Below, piece by piece: positions 26,560 to 34,540 of a stretch of 64,000 bases of DNA (its first letter is position 1; the number at the start of each line of letters is the position of its first letter). The translations under genes were made by a program, and so were the position numbers. The stretch is from contig NZ_JARGYD010000006.1 of assembly GCF_029168315.1 (NCBI RefSeq), forward strand, positions 124,001 to 188,000, given 5' to 3'. Under the pieces are notes generated by a model. It did not search any database and was not told where the DNA came from. It was given only the letters and a program-made list of their open reading frames with translations. This stretch comes from Psychromarinibacter halotolerans (GTDB lineage: Bacteria; Pseudomonadota; Alphaproteobacteria; Rhodobacterales; Rhodobacteraceae).

Positions 26560-27845
26560 TCGTCGTCGGTGTGCTTGTCCTGCTGGTGGTTCTGATGATC
26601 TTGGGTCTGCCGCTTTTCTTCGCGATGGGCGTGACCTCGATGGTCTACCTTTGGGCGACTGATGTCAGCCTTGCCTTGATGACCCAGCGCATGACCGCGG
26701 CGGTGGATTCCTTTGTGCTGCTGGCCGTACCGCTGTTTTATCTGGCGGGCGAGTTGCTGAACGCCTGCAAGCTGACAGACCGGATTGTCGCCATGTCGCG
26801 TGCCCTGGTCGGGCACATCCATGGCGGGCTGGCGCAAGTCAACATCTTGGCAAGCCTGATCTTTGCCGGGATGTCCGGATCAGCCACGGCGGATACGGCA
26901 GCGCTTGGCTCCGTGCTCGTGCCGTCGATGAAGGAAGAGGGCTATCCCGCCCCGTTCAGCGCCGCCGTCACGGTCGCCTCGGCCATGGTCGGCCCGATCA
27001 TTCCGCCCAGCGTCGGCATGGTGATCGTGGGTGCCGTCGCCGATATCTCGATCGGTCGCCTGCTGCTTGCGGGCATCCTGCCGGGGCTGACCATTGGTGC
27101 GATCCTGATGATCTACACCTACTTCTACGCCCGCTACTATGGTCTGCCGCGCTATCCGCGGGCTCCGCTGCGGACCGTGATGCGCGAAAGCGTGCGTGGC
27201 AGCGCCGCAATCCTAATGCCAGTCATCATCGTCGTCGGCATCATGTCGGGCGTGTTCACACCGACAGAGGCTGCGGGGGCGGCGGTTCTCTACGCGCTGG
27301 TCGTGGGCCTGATCGTGTACCGCAACGTCCCGTTTTTGCGGCTCTGGCAGGCGCTGACCTCGGTGGCACTTGGCAGCGCGCGGATTCTGGCCATCATCTC
27401 TGTCGCGGCGACCTTCAGCTGGATCATGGTGCGCGAGCAGGTGCCCCAGATCCTGGGCACACAGATATCCACGATCACTGAGAACCCAACGCTTGTCCTT
27501 GCGTTGATGGTGCTGTTGCTGCTGGCTGCCGGGCTGGTGCTGGTGGCTTCCAGCGCCGAGATCGTCTTGGCGCCGATCCTTGTCCCGGTCGCGGTGCAGT
27601 TCGGGATCGACCCCGTGCATTTCGGCGTTCTGATCGTGTTCGTACTGATCGTGGGCGGTGGAACCCCGCCGGTCGGCGTTCTGCTGTACATCGCTCAGGA
27701 CATCGCGGACGTGCCGTTCCCGAAGCTGGTGCGCGCAATGCTGCCGTTCTACGTGCCTCTGTTCCTGGCGATCCTGCTTTTGATGTTCTTTCCGCAGATC
27801 AGCCTTTGGATCCCCAACATGGTTTTCGGCGAAGCCGGCGGCTGA
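26556..27845 (+). CDS. dctM: TRAP transporter large membrane subunit (DctM type)
   Basis: A 429-residue, roughly twelve-segment membrane subunit that carries the ion-coupled substrate. Family marks: LGLPLFFAMGVTSMVY at the N-terminus, FAGMSGSATADTAALGSV near residue 105, and GPIIPPSVGMVIVGAV near 148. The repeat of a similar segment (GGGTPPVGVLLYIAQDIADV near 365) completes the pseudo-symmetric fold. The ATG at 26556 overlaps dctQ; a longer frame upstream runs through dctQ in another frame and is rejected. Confidence 0.93.
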   Translation: MIVVGVLVLLVVLMILGLPLFFAMGVTSMVYLWATDVSLALMTQRMTAAVDSFVLLAVPLFYLAGELLNACKLTDRIVAMSRALVGHIHGGLAQVNILASLIFAGMSGSATADTAALGSVLVPSMKEEGYPAPFSAAVTVASAMVGPIIPPSVGMVIVGAVADISIGRLLLAGILPGLTIGAILMIYTYFYARYYGLPRYPRAPLRTVMRESVRGSAAILMPVIIVVGIMSGVFTPTEAAGAAVLYALVVGLIVYRNVPFLRLWQALTSVALGSARILAIISVAATFSWIMVREQVPQILGTQISTITENPTLVLALMVLLLLAAGLVLVASSAEIVLAPILVPVAVQFGIDPVHFGVLIVFVLIVGGGTPPVGVLLYIAQDIADVPFPKLVRAMLPFYVPLFLAILLLMFFPQISLWIPNMVFGEAGG

Positions 27846-27897
27846 CTCGAAAACGACGACCGAACCCAGAAAGCAAAAAAGGTAAGGAGAAACAGGG

Positions 27898-28869
27898 ATG
27901 TATAGTTTGAAACGTGTGGTGCCGGCGGTGCTGGCCTTTATGATGGCGGCGACGCCCGCCATTTCGGAGGCCGTTCGCTACAGCCTTTGGGCCAAGGAAG
28001 GTGAGGCGCAGTATATCGCCGCGCTGACGTTCAAGGAAGTGCTGGAAGAGCTGTCTGACGGTGCCTTCGAGGTGACGATCTATCCGGGCAACCAGCTGGG
28101 CACACCGAAGGAAATGCTCGAACAGCTGGCGCTGAACACCACCCAGATCGAGGCGAGCGGCGACCCGGGCCTTGTCGAGATTGAGAACCTGGCATTGCCC
28201 TATCTGATGAACGGGATCGAGAATTACCTTGCCGTCCTTAACAGCGACATCGGCAAGCAGTGGAACGAGGAACTGATCGACACGACCGGCGTGCGCCTGA
28301 TCGGCATTTTGCCGCGCAGCCCGCGCCAGATCAGCGCGAACGTCCCGATCAACTCGATGGCCGATCTCGAGGGGTTGAAAATCCGTGTGCCCGAGCGTGA
28401 CTACTACGTCAAATCGTTCCTCGCCTTCGGTGCCAAGCCAACGCCGATGGCCTTTGCCGAAGTCTACTCCGGCCTGCAGACGGGCGTGGTCGACGGGCAG
28501 GAAAACCCGATCGAGACGATCTGGGCGATGAAGTTCTTCGAGGTTCAGGAAAGCGTTGCGATGGTCGATTACATCGAAAAGCCGGCCTGGGTGAAGATTT
28601 CCGAGATGTTCTGGCAGAGCTTGTCCGAAGAAGAGAAAGGATGGTTCATTGAGGCGCAGCGGGCGTCGGAAGCCAAGGTGAACGAGCTGCTGGAAGCCCA
28701 GCAGAAGGAGCTGATCGCCCAGTTGGAAGCAGCAGGCGTTCTGATCACCTATCCCGACAAGGCCCTGTTCCGTGAAGCGACAGAGGCGGTCCGTGAAGAG
28801 CTGGGCATCGAGACTTGGGGCGAAGAACTGTATCGCGAGATCGTTGCGATCGGTCGCGAAGCATTCTGA
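27898..28869 (+). CDS. dctP: TRAP transporter substrate-binding protein (DctP type)
   Basis: A 323-residue periplasmic receptor with a signal peptide (MYSLKRVVPAVLAFMMAATP, cleavage near ISEA). The fold is indicated by VRYSLWAKEGEAQYIAALTF, YPGNQLGTPKEMLEQLALNT near 62, and LEGLKIRVPERDYYVKSFLA near 160, whose arginine is the carboxylate-binding residue of DctP receptors. VYSGLQTGVVDGQENPIETI near 190 is the family signature. The ligand is likely a carboxylate. Its place after dctM completes the importer. A hairpin at 28906-28930 follows. Confidence 0.92.
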   Translation: MYSLKRVVPAVLAFMMAATPAISEAVRYSLWAKEGEAQYIAALTFKEVLEELSDGAFEVTIYPGNQLGTPKEMLEQLALNTTQIEASGDPGLVEIENLALPYLMNGIENYLAVLNSDIGKQWNEELIDTTGVRLIGILPRSPRQISANVPINSMADLEGLKIRVPERDYYVKSFLAFGAKPTPMAFAEVYSGLQTGVVDGQENPIETIWAMKFFEVQESVAMVDYIEKPAWVKISEMFWQSLSEEEKGWFIEAQRASEAKVNELLEAQQKELIAQLEAAGVLITYPDKALFREATEAVREELGIETWGEELYREIVAIGREAF

Positions 28870-28905
28870 TCCGGTCGGGCCGAGCGCCCGACGCGCGAAA
28901 GCTTT

Positions 28906-28930
28906 GACGGGCCGGACAGACCGGCCCGTC
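28906..28930 (+). terminator. possible terminator after dctP
   Basis: Perfect 10-bp stem GACGGGCCGG / CCGGCCCGTC with a five-base loop, 37 bases after the dctP stop. There is no T tract, so it may be a Rho-assisted or mRNA-stabilising hairpin. Confidence 0.5.
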
Positions 28931-28984
28931 CACTGCATCTTGAGAGCTGAATCGTCCGGAACTCGCGTTTGCGGGGAATAGCCG

Positions 28985-29023
28985 ATGAATCTGCGCCAGA
29001 TCGAAGTCTTTCATGCCGTGATG
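28985..29023 (+). pseudogene. LysR-type regulator gene truncated after 13 codons by IS6-type element
   Basis: ATG 28985 opens MNLRQIEVFHAVM, the start of an LTTR nearly the same as the intact LysR at 19073 (MNFRQMEVFYAVM). At the next base the IS end GGGTACTGTCAGAAG begins. The remaining LysR gene is not found to the right of the element: only about 60 bases separate the IS from the RidA stop codon. The 3' part was therefore lost, as in IS6-type adjacent deletions. Confidence 0.82.
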
Positions 29024-29775
29024 GGGTACTGTCAGAAGAACTTGGCTTGGGGCTGGGTAGGGTGCTGGCTAGCCTCCAGAAATGACCAAACCCAGCCCCT
29101 TCAAGTGGTTCAAGACGAGCCCCGAAATCATTCGCCTGGCCGTGATGCTGTAAGTCCGCTTCCAATTGTCGCTCCGGAACGTCGAGGACCTACTGCACGA
29201 GCGCGGCGTCGATGTCAGCCATGAGACGGTACGGTATTGGTGGCACAGGTTCGGGCCGATGTTTGCCTCCGAGATCCGGAAACGCCGGATCGAGGGAATG
29301 CAATCCAGTCGCTGGCGGTGGCACCTCGACGAGATTTTCGTGAAGATCAACGGCGAGCGGCATTACCTCTGGCGGACCGTCAATCACGAAGGGGGAGGTT
29401 CTTGAGAGCCTCGTCACGAAGACCCGTGATAAGAGGGCGGCGTTGAAATTTCTCAAGAATACAATGAAAAAGCATGGTCGGGCAAAAGTCCTCGTGACCG
29501 ACCGGCTCAGGTCCTATGGCGCTGCGCTGAAAGAAATCGGTTCGGCTGATAGTCAGGAAACCGGCCGCTGGCTGAACAATCGCGCGGAAAATTCCCACCT
29601 GCCATTCCAACGACGAGAGCGGGACATGCTGCGCTTTCGGCGGATGCGAAGTTCGCAGACGTCCGCGTTTCTGTCTCAAAACACTTCAACCACGAACGCA
29701 GTCTCTCGACGCGAAGCCATTTCAAACGGAACTGCCGCTCTTGCCGAGTGACGCGGTCTTTGCGCTGGATAAGGG
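29024..29775 (+). mobile_element. IS6-family insertion sequence remnant, copy B
   Basis: Begins GGGTACTGTCAGAAGAACTT directly after the LysR fragment and ends near GATAAGGGGCACTGTCA. Clearly homologous to copy A at 16926. The ends carry forward copies of GGGG(T/C)ACTGTCA rather than a clear inverted pair, which suggests rearrangement at the right end. Confidence 0.8.
29082..29755 (+). pseudogene. IS6-family transposase, multiply disrupted
   Basis: ATG 29082 starts MTKPSPFKWFKTSPEIIRLA and stops at TAA 29151-29153, where copy A has a tyrosine codon. The frame resumes as SLRNVEDLLHERGVDVSHET. It is thrown off by one extra G in the G run at 29391-29395 (NHEG then frameshift), resumes with KFLKNTMKKHGRAKVLVTDR, and shifts again near 29665 in the C-terminal part. 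Catalytic residues are still recognisable (WHLDEIFVKINGE, VTDRLRSYG, NNRAENSHLP) but no product can be made. Confidence 0.88.
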
Positions 29776-29833
29776 GCACTGTCACCGGCCTACCGGAGGC
29801 TGGCTCGCGTGTGTCTGAAAGCACCGTCGCGGA

Positions 29834-30313
29834 TCATTGCGGCTTCGGTGTCTGGGGAGCGAGGGCGAAAACTGCCTCGATCTCGACCGTGATGTTGTTC
29901 GGCAGTGCTGGCAAGCCCACGTCGGTGCGCGCATGGCCGTCTGGAAACATGCTATCGAAAAGCTCTGAACAGCCGTCCAGAACCTCGTGGATTGCCGTGA
30001 AGTCGGGCGCCGTGTTGACCATGCCCAGCAGGCGGACGACGCGGGTGACGCGAGACAGCCGCCCCGGCTCGCTTGCAATGGCGGCCAGCAGGGCAAGCCC
30101 GGTGCGCCGTGCGCGGGCGCGGGCCTCGGCGGCATCCACGTCTTCCCCGACCCGGCCCCGCAGGGGGACGCCTTGGGGGTCCAGGGGCGCCTGTCCCGAG
30201 ACATAGAGCAGCCCGTCGGTCTCGGACGCCGCGACGAAGGTCCCGACCGGAGGCTGGGCGGGCGGCAGGGTGACCCCCGCCCGCGCCAGAACGGCAAGGT
30301 CGCCGCGCGTCAT
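29834..30313 (-). CDS. RidA family (YjgF/YER057c/UK114) protein
   Basis: A 159-residue RidA-type protein. These hydrolyse reactive enamine/imine intermediates or act in catabolic deamination. Family marks: TDGLLYVSGQAPLDPQGVPL near residue 29, helix with ARRTGLALLAAIASEPG, VTRVVRLLGMVNTAPDF (strand with conserved R), and VGLPALPNNITVEIEAVFAL near 135 (usual G-x-x-x-LP-x-x-xxVEIE). The archetypal active-site arginine (in ARxxxGVxxLP) is not in the usual context: the sequence is GHARTDVGLPALPNNITVEI, where an Arg does occur. ATG 30313 overlaps the stop of the NIPSNAP gene upstream. Confidence 0.88.
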   Translation of the reverse strand: MTRGDLAVLARAGVTLPPAQPPVGTFVAASETDGLLYVSGQAPLDPQGVPLRGRVGEDVDAAEARARARRTGLALLAAIASEPGRLSRVTRVVRLLGMVNTAPDFTAIHEVLDGCSELFDSMFPDGHARTDVGLPALPNNITVEIEAVFALAPQTPKPQ

Positions 30314-30924
30314 TTCAGATCCGAGAACCCGGTGGCGAGAAACAGTTCCGACTGCAGGCCGGTCAGATAGTCCGACCCGCCGGGGGGCGGCCAGATGCCT
30401 TCCTTGCCCGCTTGCGCGCGTGCCGCGACGCGGTCCTCCAACGCTTTGTAGGGCCAGATATGCACCATCTTCTGCGGGCCTTCCTCGATCGAGGCCATCA
30501 CCATCAGCAGCTTCGACATCTCGTTGCGGCGCTCGATGATCTTGCCCCACGCTTCTTCGGTCTGCGGCACGCCGCCGGGTGACATGCTGTAGGTCCGGAA
30601 TTCGTAGAACGGACCGTAGGCGCCCGGCTCGATATCCGCGCAGAACGAGAACGGCTTGTAGGCCGTGCTGTTCACGCCGCCGAGGTAGTCGCCGATGCCA
30701 TAGGGGTTGTCGGTCTGCATCAGCCGCGCGCGCTCGGCGGCCAGCGCCTCGGTGCTTTCGTAAGCGGTCAGGAAGTGGAACCGGTTCAGCACGCCGAAGT
30801 CGCAGGAAAACGCACCAAGGACGCGGCCGGTGCTGGAAAAACCGTCATAGGTTTCGGGCAGCAGCGGCATGACCGCGCCAAGGGTGTTCGGCAGCAGCGC
30901 AAGTGTTGTGAGATCGTAGATCAT
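30310..30924 (-). CDS. NIPSNAP family protein
   Basis: A 204-residue protein with two ferredoxin-like repeats. It starts MIYDLTTLALLPNTLGAVMP; the second repeat starts YEFRTYSMSPGGVPQTEEAW near residue 108. The family pattern is YELRxYxxxPG and a late Trp-Pro (VHIWPYKALEDR near 162). NIPSNAP proteins accompany catabolic operons and may act as small-ligand-binding or monooxygenase-like subunits; no reaction is established. It forms an operon with RidA and is divergent to the amidohydrolase at 31091, with a TGGTATGCCA operator in the shared promoter. Confidence 0.85.
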   Translation of the reverse strand: MIYDLTTLALLPNTLGAVMPLLPETYDGFSSTGRVLGAFSCDFGVLNRFHFLTAYESTEALAAERARLMQTDNPYGIGDYLGGVNSTAYKPFSFCADIEPGAYGPFYEFRTYSMSPGGVPQTEEAWGKIIERRNEMSKLLMVMASIEEGPQKMVHIWPYKALEDRVAARAQAGKEGIWPPPGGSDYLTGLQSELFLATGFSDLK

Positions 30925-30983
30925 GAGGTCTCGCTGGAAGTGGTCCGGGACGGGTTGACGGGGCGGCATAAGCTATGCACACA

Positions 30984-30997
30984 TTTGGTATGCCAAA
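30984..30997. promoter_or_regulatory. GntR-type operator TTTGGTATGCCAAA
   Basis: A 14-base near-perfect palindrome (core TGGTATGCCA at 30986-30995). It lies 62 bases from the NIPSNAP start and 96 from the amidohydrolase start, so it can serve both divergent units. It is one of six matching sites in 30-49 kb. Confidence 0.75.
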
Positions 30998-31090
30998 GGG
31001 ATTCCACGTTTGCCGCAGCAACGCAAGCCCCTTGGGCGGGGATGCAGGCGCACCGCGGCATGTGCCGGATGGAAACCAAGGAGGAAAGGG

Positions 31091-32440
31091 ATGCTCGATC
31101 TCGTCTTGAGGGGGCGGCTGGTGCTGCCCGGTGGCAGCGTCACGAAAGGCTGGCTGGGCATTGCCGGTGGCCGTATCGTGTCGCTTGGCGAAGGCGAGGC
31201 ACCCGACGCCGCCGAAACCACCGACCACGGTGACGCGCTGATCCTGCCCGGCGCCATAGACGGTCAGACGCATGCGGGCAGCCAGTGGGGCTTTGCAGGC
31301 ATCGCTCCGACCACCCGGGCGGCGGCCATCGGCGGGGTCACGACCATCGTCGACATGCCGTATGACCATCCCGATCCGATCACGACCGTGGACCTGCTAA
31401 ACCAGAAGGTCGCCGCGATCGAGGAATTGGCCCATACCAACGTCGCGCTGTACGCCACGATCCCGACTGACCCTGACCCGGCGGACATCAGCGGGCTGGT
31501 CGAAGCGGGCGTGGCGGCCTTCAAGATCTCTTCTTTCGAGGCGCATCCGCACCGCTTCCCCCGGATCGGGTCCGGCGCGGTGTTGACCCTGTTCGAGGCG
31601 CTCGACAACGCCGGCCTTCCCGTCGGATTGCATAACGAGGATCAAGAGGTCGTCCGCGCGACCGAGGCGAAGTTCCGTGCCGAGGGGCGCACGACGCCGC
31701 TCGATCACTCACCTTCGCGCCCGCCAGTGGCCGAGATGTCGGCGACGGCGACCTTCCTTGAACTCGGCGCATCGCTGGGCGGCCACGCGCATATCGTCCA
31801 CATTTCGATCCCCGAGGGTTTCGACCTTGTCGCGGAACATGCCGCAAGGGGCGAGAAGGCGAGCGCCGAAATGTGCCTGCATTACCTGCTGTTCGACGCG
31901 GAAGAGCACATGCCGACGCTTGGCGCGAAGCTGAAAGTGAACCCGCCGATCCGGTCGGGCGTCCGCGACGCGCTGTGGCAGGTGATCGAGGACGGCGGCG
32001 CGGCCTTCGTATCCTCGGACCACTCGGCTTGGGGGCTCGAGCGGAAGTCGTCCGAAAACATCTTCGAGGTGGCGGCGGGGATGCCGGGGCTCGAAACGCT
32101 GCTGCCGGGCTTCTACACCGAGGCGTTGCGCCGCACCGGATCGGTCGAGGCGGCCGCCGCGCTGACTGCCGCGATGCTGGCCGAGGGGCCGGCGGACTTC
32201 TTCGGGCTTGAAGCCAAGGGTCGGCTGGAACCGGGCTGCGATGCCGACATCGCCGTGCTGACACCGGGCGAGATCGTTTACGAGTCCGCGCGCACCCCCG
32301 AAGGCTCGGCCTGGAGCGCGTATGACGGAATGACCTTCGCGGCGATCCCTTCGGCCACCTACGTGAATGGCGTGCGGGTTTGGGACGGCGCCATCGTCAG
32401 CGCGGAAACGCCGGGCACCTATGCCCGTCGGACGGCCTGA
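31091..32440 (+). CDS. dihydroorotase/allantoinase-type amidohydrolase
   Basis: A 449-residue TIM-barrel amidohydrolase of the cyclic-amidase group (allantoinase, hydantoinase, dihydroorotase), which open cyclic amides, imides or ureides. Seen: LILPGAIDGQTHAGSQ, where the normal His-x-His is Gln59-x-His61; the likely carbamylated Lys145 in VAAFKISSFE; His181 in VGLHNEDQ; His237 in AHIVHISIPEG; and the catalytic Asp310 in VSSDHSAW. The loss of the first metal ligand is odd for a binuclear enzyme. ATG 31091 follows GGAGGAAAGGG. It stands alone between the divergent NIPSNAP-RidA operon and a convergent GntR gene, inside the putative regulon. The substrate is unknown. Confidence 0.85.
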   Translation: MLDLVLRGRLVLPGGSVTKGWLGIAGGRIVSLGEGEAPDAAETTDHGDALILPGAIDGQTHAGSQWGFAGIAPTTRAAAIGGVTTIVDMPYDHPDPITTVDLLNQKVAAIEELAHTNVALYATIPTDPDPADISGLVEAGVAAFKISSFEAHPHRFPRIGSGAVLTLFEALDNAGLPVGLHNEDQEVVRATEAKFRAEGRTTPLDHSPSRPPVAEMSATATFLELGASLGGHAHIVHISIPEGFDLVAEHAARGEKASAEMCLHYLLFDAEEHMPTLGAKLKVNPPIRSGVRDALWQVIEDGGAAFVSSDHSAWGLERKSSENIFEVAAGMPGLETLLPGFYTEALRRTGSVEAAAALTAAMLAEGPADFFGLEAKGRLEPGCDADIAVLTPGEIVYESARTPEGSAWSAYDGMTFAAIPSATYVNGVRVWDGAIVSAETPGTYARRTA

Positions 32441-32488
32441 GACAGGTGATACCGACCAAGGGTCTGGCGTGCAGGGCGGCCGCCAGTG

Positions 32489-33166
32489 TCAGCGCGTCAA
32501 CCCTGCCAGACGGCTGACGATTGCGACCTTCACCGTCTCGATGTGCTGCGTCATTGCCGCGCGCGCGGTTTCGCCGTCGCCGGTTTCGATCGCGTCCAGC
32601 AACTTGGCGTTCTCTTCGTACTGGTAAACGTGCTTGTTCGGGTTGCGGAAAGCGTTGAACACATGGGTCCGGCGCCGCAAGTCGCGGATCATCGCGGCCA
32701 TCAGTTCGTTGCCCGACGCTTCGGCAATCGCGCCGTGCAGCAGGTTGTCGGTTTCCCAGACCTTGGCGGGGGTCTGTTCAGGCTTTTCCGACAGCGCTTT
32801 CATCGCGTCGCGGATCTCTGAAATCGTTTCGGCCGGGATCTGCCCGGCGGCAAGGCGGGCGGCCTCGGATTCAAGAAGCTGGCGGATGTTCAATACTTCG
32901 ACGAAGGCTTCGGTTGAGAAGGGCGCGACGGTCACGCCGCGACCGGGCTGGCGCAGCACCATCCGTTCGGCTTCGAGCCGGCCGAGCGCCTCGCGGACCG
33001 GTGTGCGCGAAGCATTCAGGCGTTCGGCCATGCGGCGTTCGACGATGACATCGCCCGGGCGCAGCTCGCCACGGATCAGGATGTCGATGATCTGCTCGTA
33101 AACCTCGTTGGTCCGAGTCGGTTTGTCGTGAAGCGCATTTACGTCCAGCGCCGCATTGGTTTCCAT
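32489..33166 (-). CDS. GntR family transcriptional regulator, FCD subfamily
   Basis: A 225-residue regulator. Winged HTH: TRTNEVYEQIIDILIRGELRPG, then ERLNASRTPVREALGRLEAE (recognition helix RTPVREAL near residue 55) and the wing RQPGRGVTVAPF. C-terminal FCD helical domain (95-220) with metal-binding acid/histidines (DNLLHGAIAEASGN, EENAKLL, MTQHIETV). ATG 33166 is used; the upstream extension is non-conserved. It is divergent to the nitrilase-Rieske operon with a perfect TGGTATACCA between them. I infer it is the regulator of the TGGYATRCCA regulon. It is homologous to the broken GntR at 44630. Confidence 0.93.
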   Translation of the reverse strand: METNAALDVNALHDKPTRTNEVYEQIIDILIRGELRPGDVIVERRMAERLNASRTPVREALGRLEAERMVLRQPGRGVTVAPFSTEAFVEVLNIRQLLESEAARLAAGQIPAETISEIRDAMKALSEKPEQTPAKVWETDNLLHGAIAEASGNELMAAMIRDLRRRTHVFNAFRNPNKHVYQYEENAKLLDAIETGDGETARAAMTQHIETVKVAIVSRLAGLTR

Positions 33167-33395
33167 CTGCCTGTCGTCCTTAGCCTCTCCGCGTGCCGGA
33201 CGTTCTAGCAACCCTTTGCCTATTTTGGAACCGCCGGAATGCCCTTGGTATCCCGTCGCGGGATTCCTTCTGCTCCGCGATTGACGGCAGGCGCGTTGAA
33301 CTGCGGTTTTTTTAGGCAACGCACCGCATTCCGGCTTTCCGGAGAAGCCGGCATGGGGCGGTGCTTGATTTCAGGTTCCGAGGGCGGCAGACTAA

Positions 33396-33405
33396 TGGTA
33401 TACCA
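33396..33405. promoter_or_regulatory. GntR-type operator TGGTATACCA
   Basis: A perfect 10-base palindrome 52 bases before the nitrilase start (33457), within the 290-base divergent region shared with the GntR gene (start 33166). A partial half-site TTGGTATCCC occurs at 33245. Confidence 0.8.
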
Positions 33406-33456
33406 GCGGTGCGCAGCTGGCACCTGATAGACGGCAAAACGCCGGAAGGAGACCCG

Positions 33457-34530
33457 ATGACGATACCGTCGTGGCGCGCGACCTGCATCCAGATGCAAAG
33501 CGAACGGGCCTGCCAGGCTGCCGACGATGCGGGCGGCTGGGCGGTGATCGCCCGCAATCAGGCGCGGATGATCGGCCTGATCGAAGCCGCGCTTGCCGGG
33601 CCTGACCGCCCCGACCTCGTCGTTTTCCCAGAGTTCGGCATGCAGGGGCCACCGCTGGGCATGGCGGTCGAGGATTGGATACGGCGAGCCTGTTCGACCG
33701 TGCCGGGCCCGCTGACCGAACCGCTTCAGGCGCTGGCAAAGCGAGAAGGCATCTACATCGCCGGCAACGTGTTCGAAGCGCCCGAGGAATGGCCGGGCCG
33801 CTACTTCAACACCTGCATCATCATCGGTCCCGACGGCGACATCATCTATCGCTATCGCCGCGTGAACGTGGCGGCCTTCCCGTCGGTGCACGACTTCATG
33901 ACCGACTACATGAAGGCGACGCCGAAGGATCAGGTCTTTCCCGTCGCGGACACGCCGCTGGGCAAGATCGGCGTCATCGCCTGCGGCGAAATTACTGTGC
34001 CAGAGGTCGCGCGCTGCATGATGTTCAACGGGGCCGAGGTGATCCTGCACCCCACGAACTCGCGGTATTCCGCGGCCCAAGAGGCGGCGAAGCTGGCCCG
34101 CTGCGCCGAGAACATGACCTACATGGTTTCGGCCAATGTCGCCGGGCCCATCGGCTTCTCGCCGGATGGCACCTTCACCGGCGGCCGGTCCCATATCCTC
34201 GACCACTGGGGAGAGACACTGGCCTTCGAGGAAGCGGATGCCGAGGGAACCTCGGTCTCGGCCATCATCGACATCGAGCGGCTGCGGGCCGACCGCCGCA
34301 ACGATACCGGCCTGTCCAACCCGCACCTGCGGGCCCGCTACGAGATGTACGTCCCGTTTTACGCCGACGCGCATTTCTACCCGCCCGACCGCTTCCGCGA
34401 CGCCCCGATGAAACACGCAAGCGAAACCCACGCCGCCATCGCGCAGGCGCGGGCCAATCTCGAACGGGCCGGTGTGCTCGTGCCCCTTTCCGCCGGAACC
34501 GAGGATCCGGCCTCGACCGTCGAACTCTAG
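33457..34530 (+). CDS. nitrilase/carbon-nitrogen hydrolase superfamily protein (paralogue 1)
   Basis: A 357-residue C-N hydrolase with an aliphatic-amidase-like layout. The catalytic Glu59 is in LVVFPEFGMQGPP and the nucleophile Cys176 in IGVIACGEITVPE. The position of the catalytic lysine (YRK in amidases) holds Arg135 (YRYRRVNVAAF). The supporting segments GIYIAGNVFEAPEEW and GAEVILHPTNSR are typical. Superfamily members hydrolyse amides, nitriles or N-carbamoyl groups. It lies ten bases upstream of the Rieske oxygenase gene, so it is the first gene of that operon. It is clearly homologous to the 43382 gene, with the same Lys-to-Arg change. ATG 33457 follows GGAAGGAGA. Confidence 0.88.
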   Translation: MTIPSWRATCIQMQSERACQAADDAGGWAVIARNQARMIGLIEAALAGPDRPDLVVFPEFGMQGPPLGMAVEDWIRRACSTVPGPLTEPLQALAKREGIYIAGNVFEAPEEWPGRYFNTCIIIGPDGDIIYRYRRVNVAAFPSVHDFMTDYMKATPKDQVFPVADTPLGKIGVIACGEITVPEVARCMMFNGAEVILHPTNSRYSAAQEAAKLARCAENMTYMVSANVAGPIGFSPDGTFTGGRSHILDHWGETLAFEEADAEGTSVSAIIDIERLRADRRNDTGLSNPHLRARYEMYVPFYADAHFYPPDRFRDAPMKHASETHAAIAQARANLERAGVLVPLSAGTEDPASTVEL

Positions 34531-34540
34531 GAGAACCAAG

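Noticed and set aside
30984..30997. Treating each palindrome as a separate unrelated site
   Set aside because: Six sites of the same class in control regions of one block make chance unlikely; they are reported as one set.
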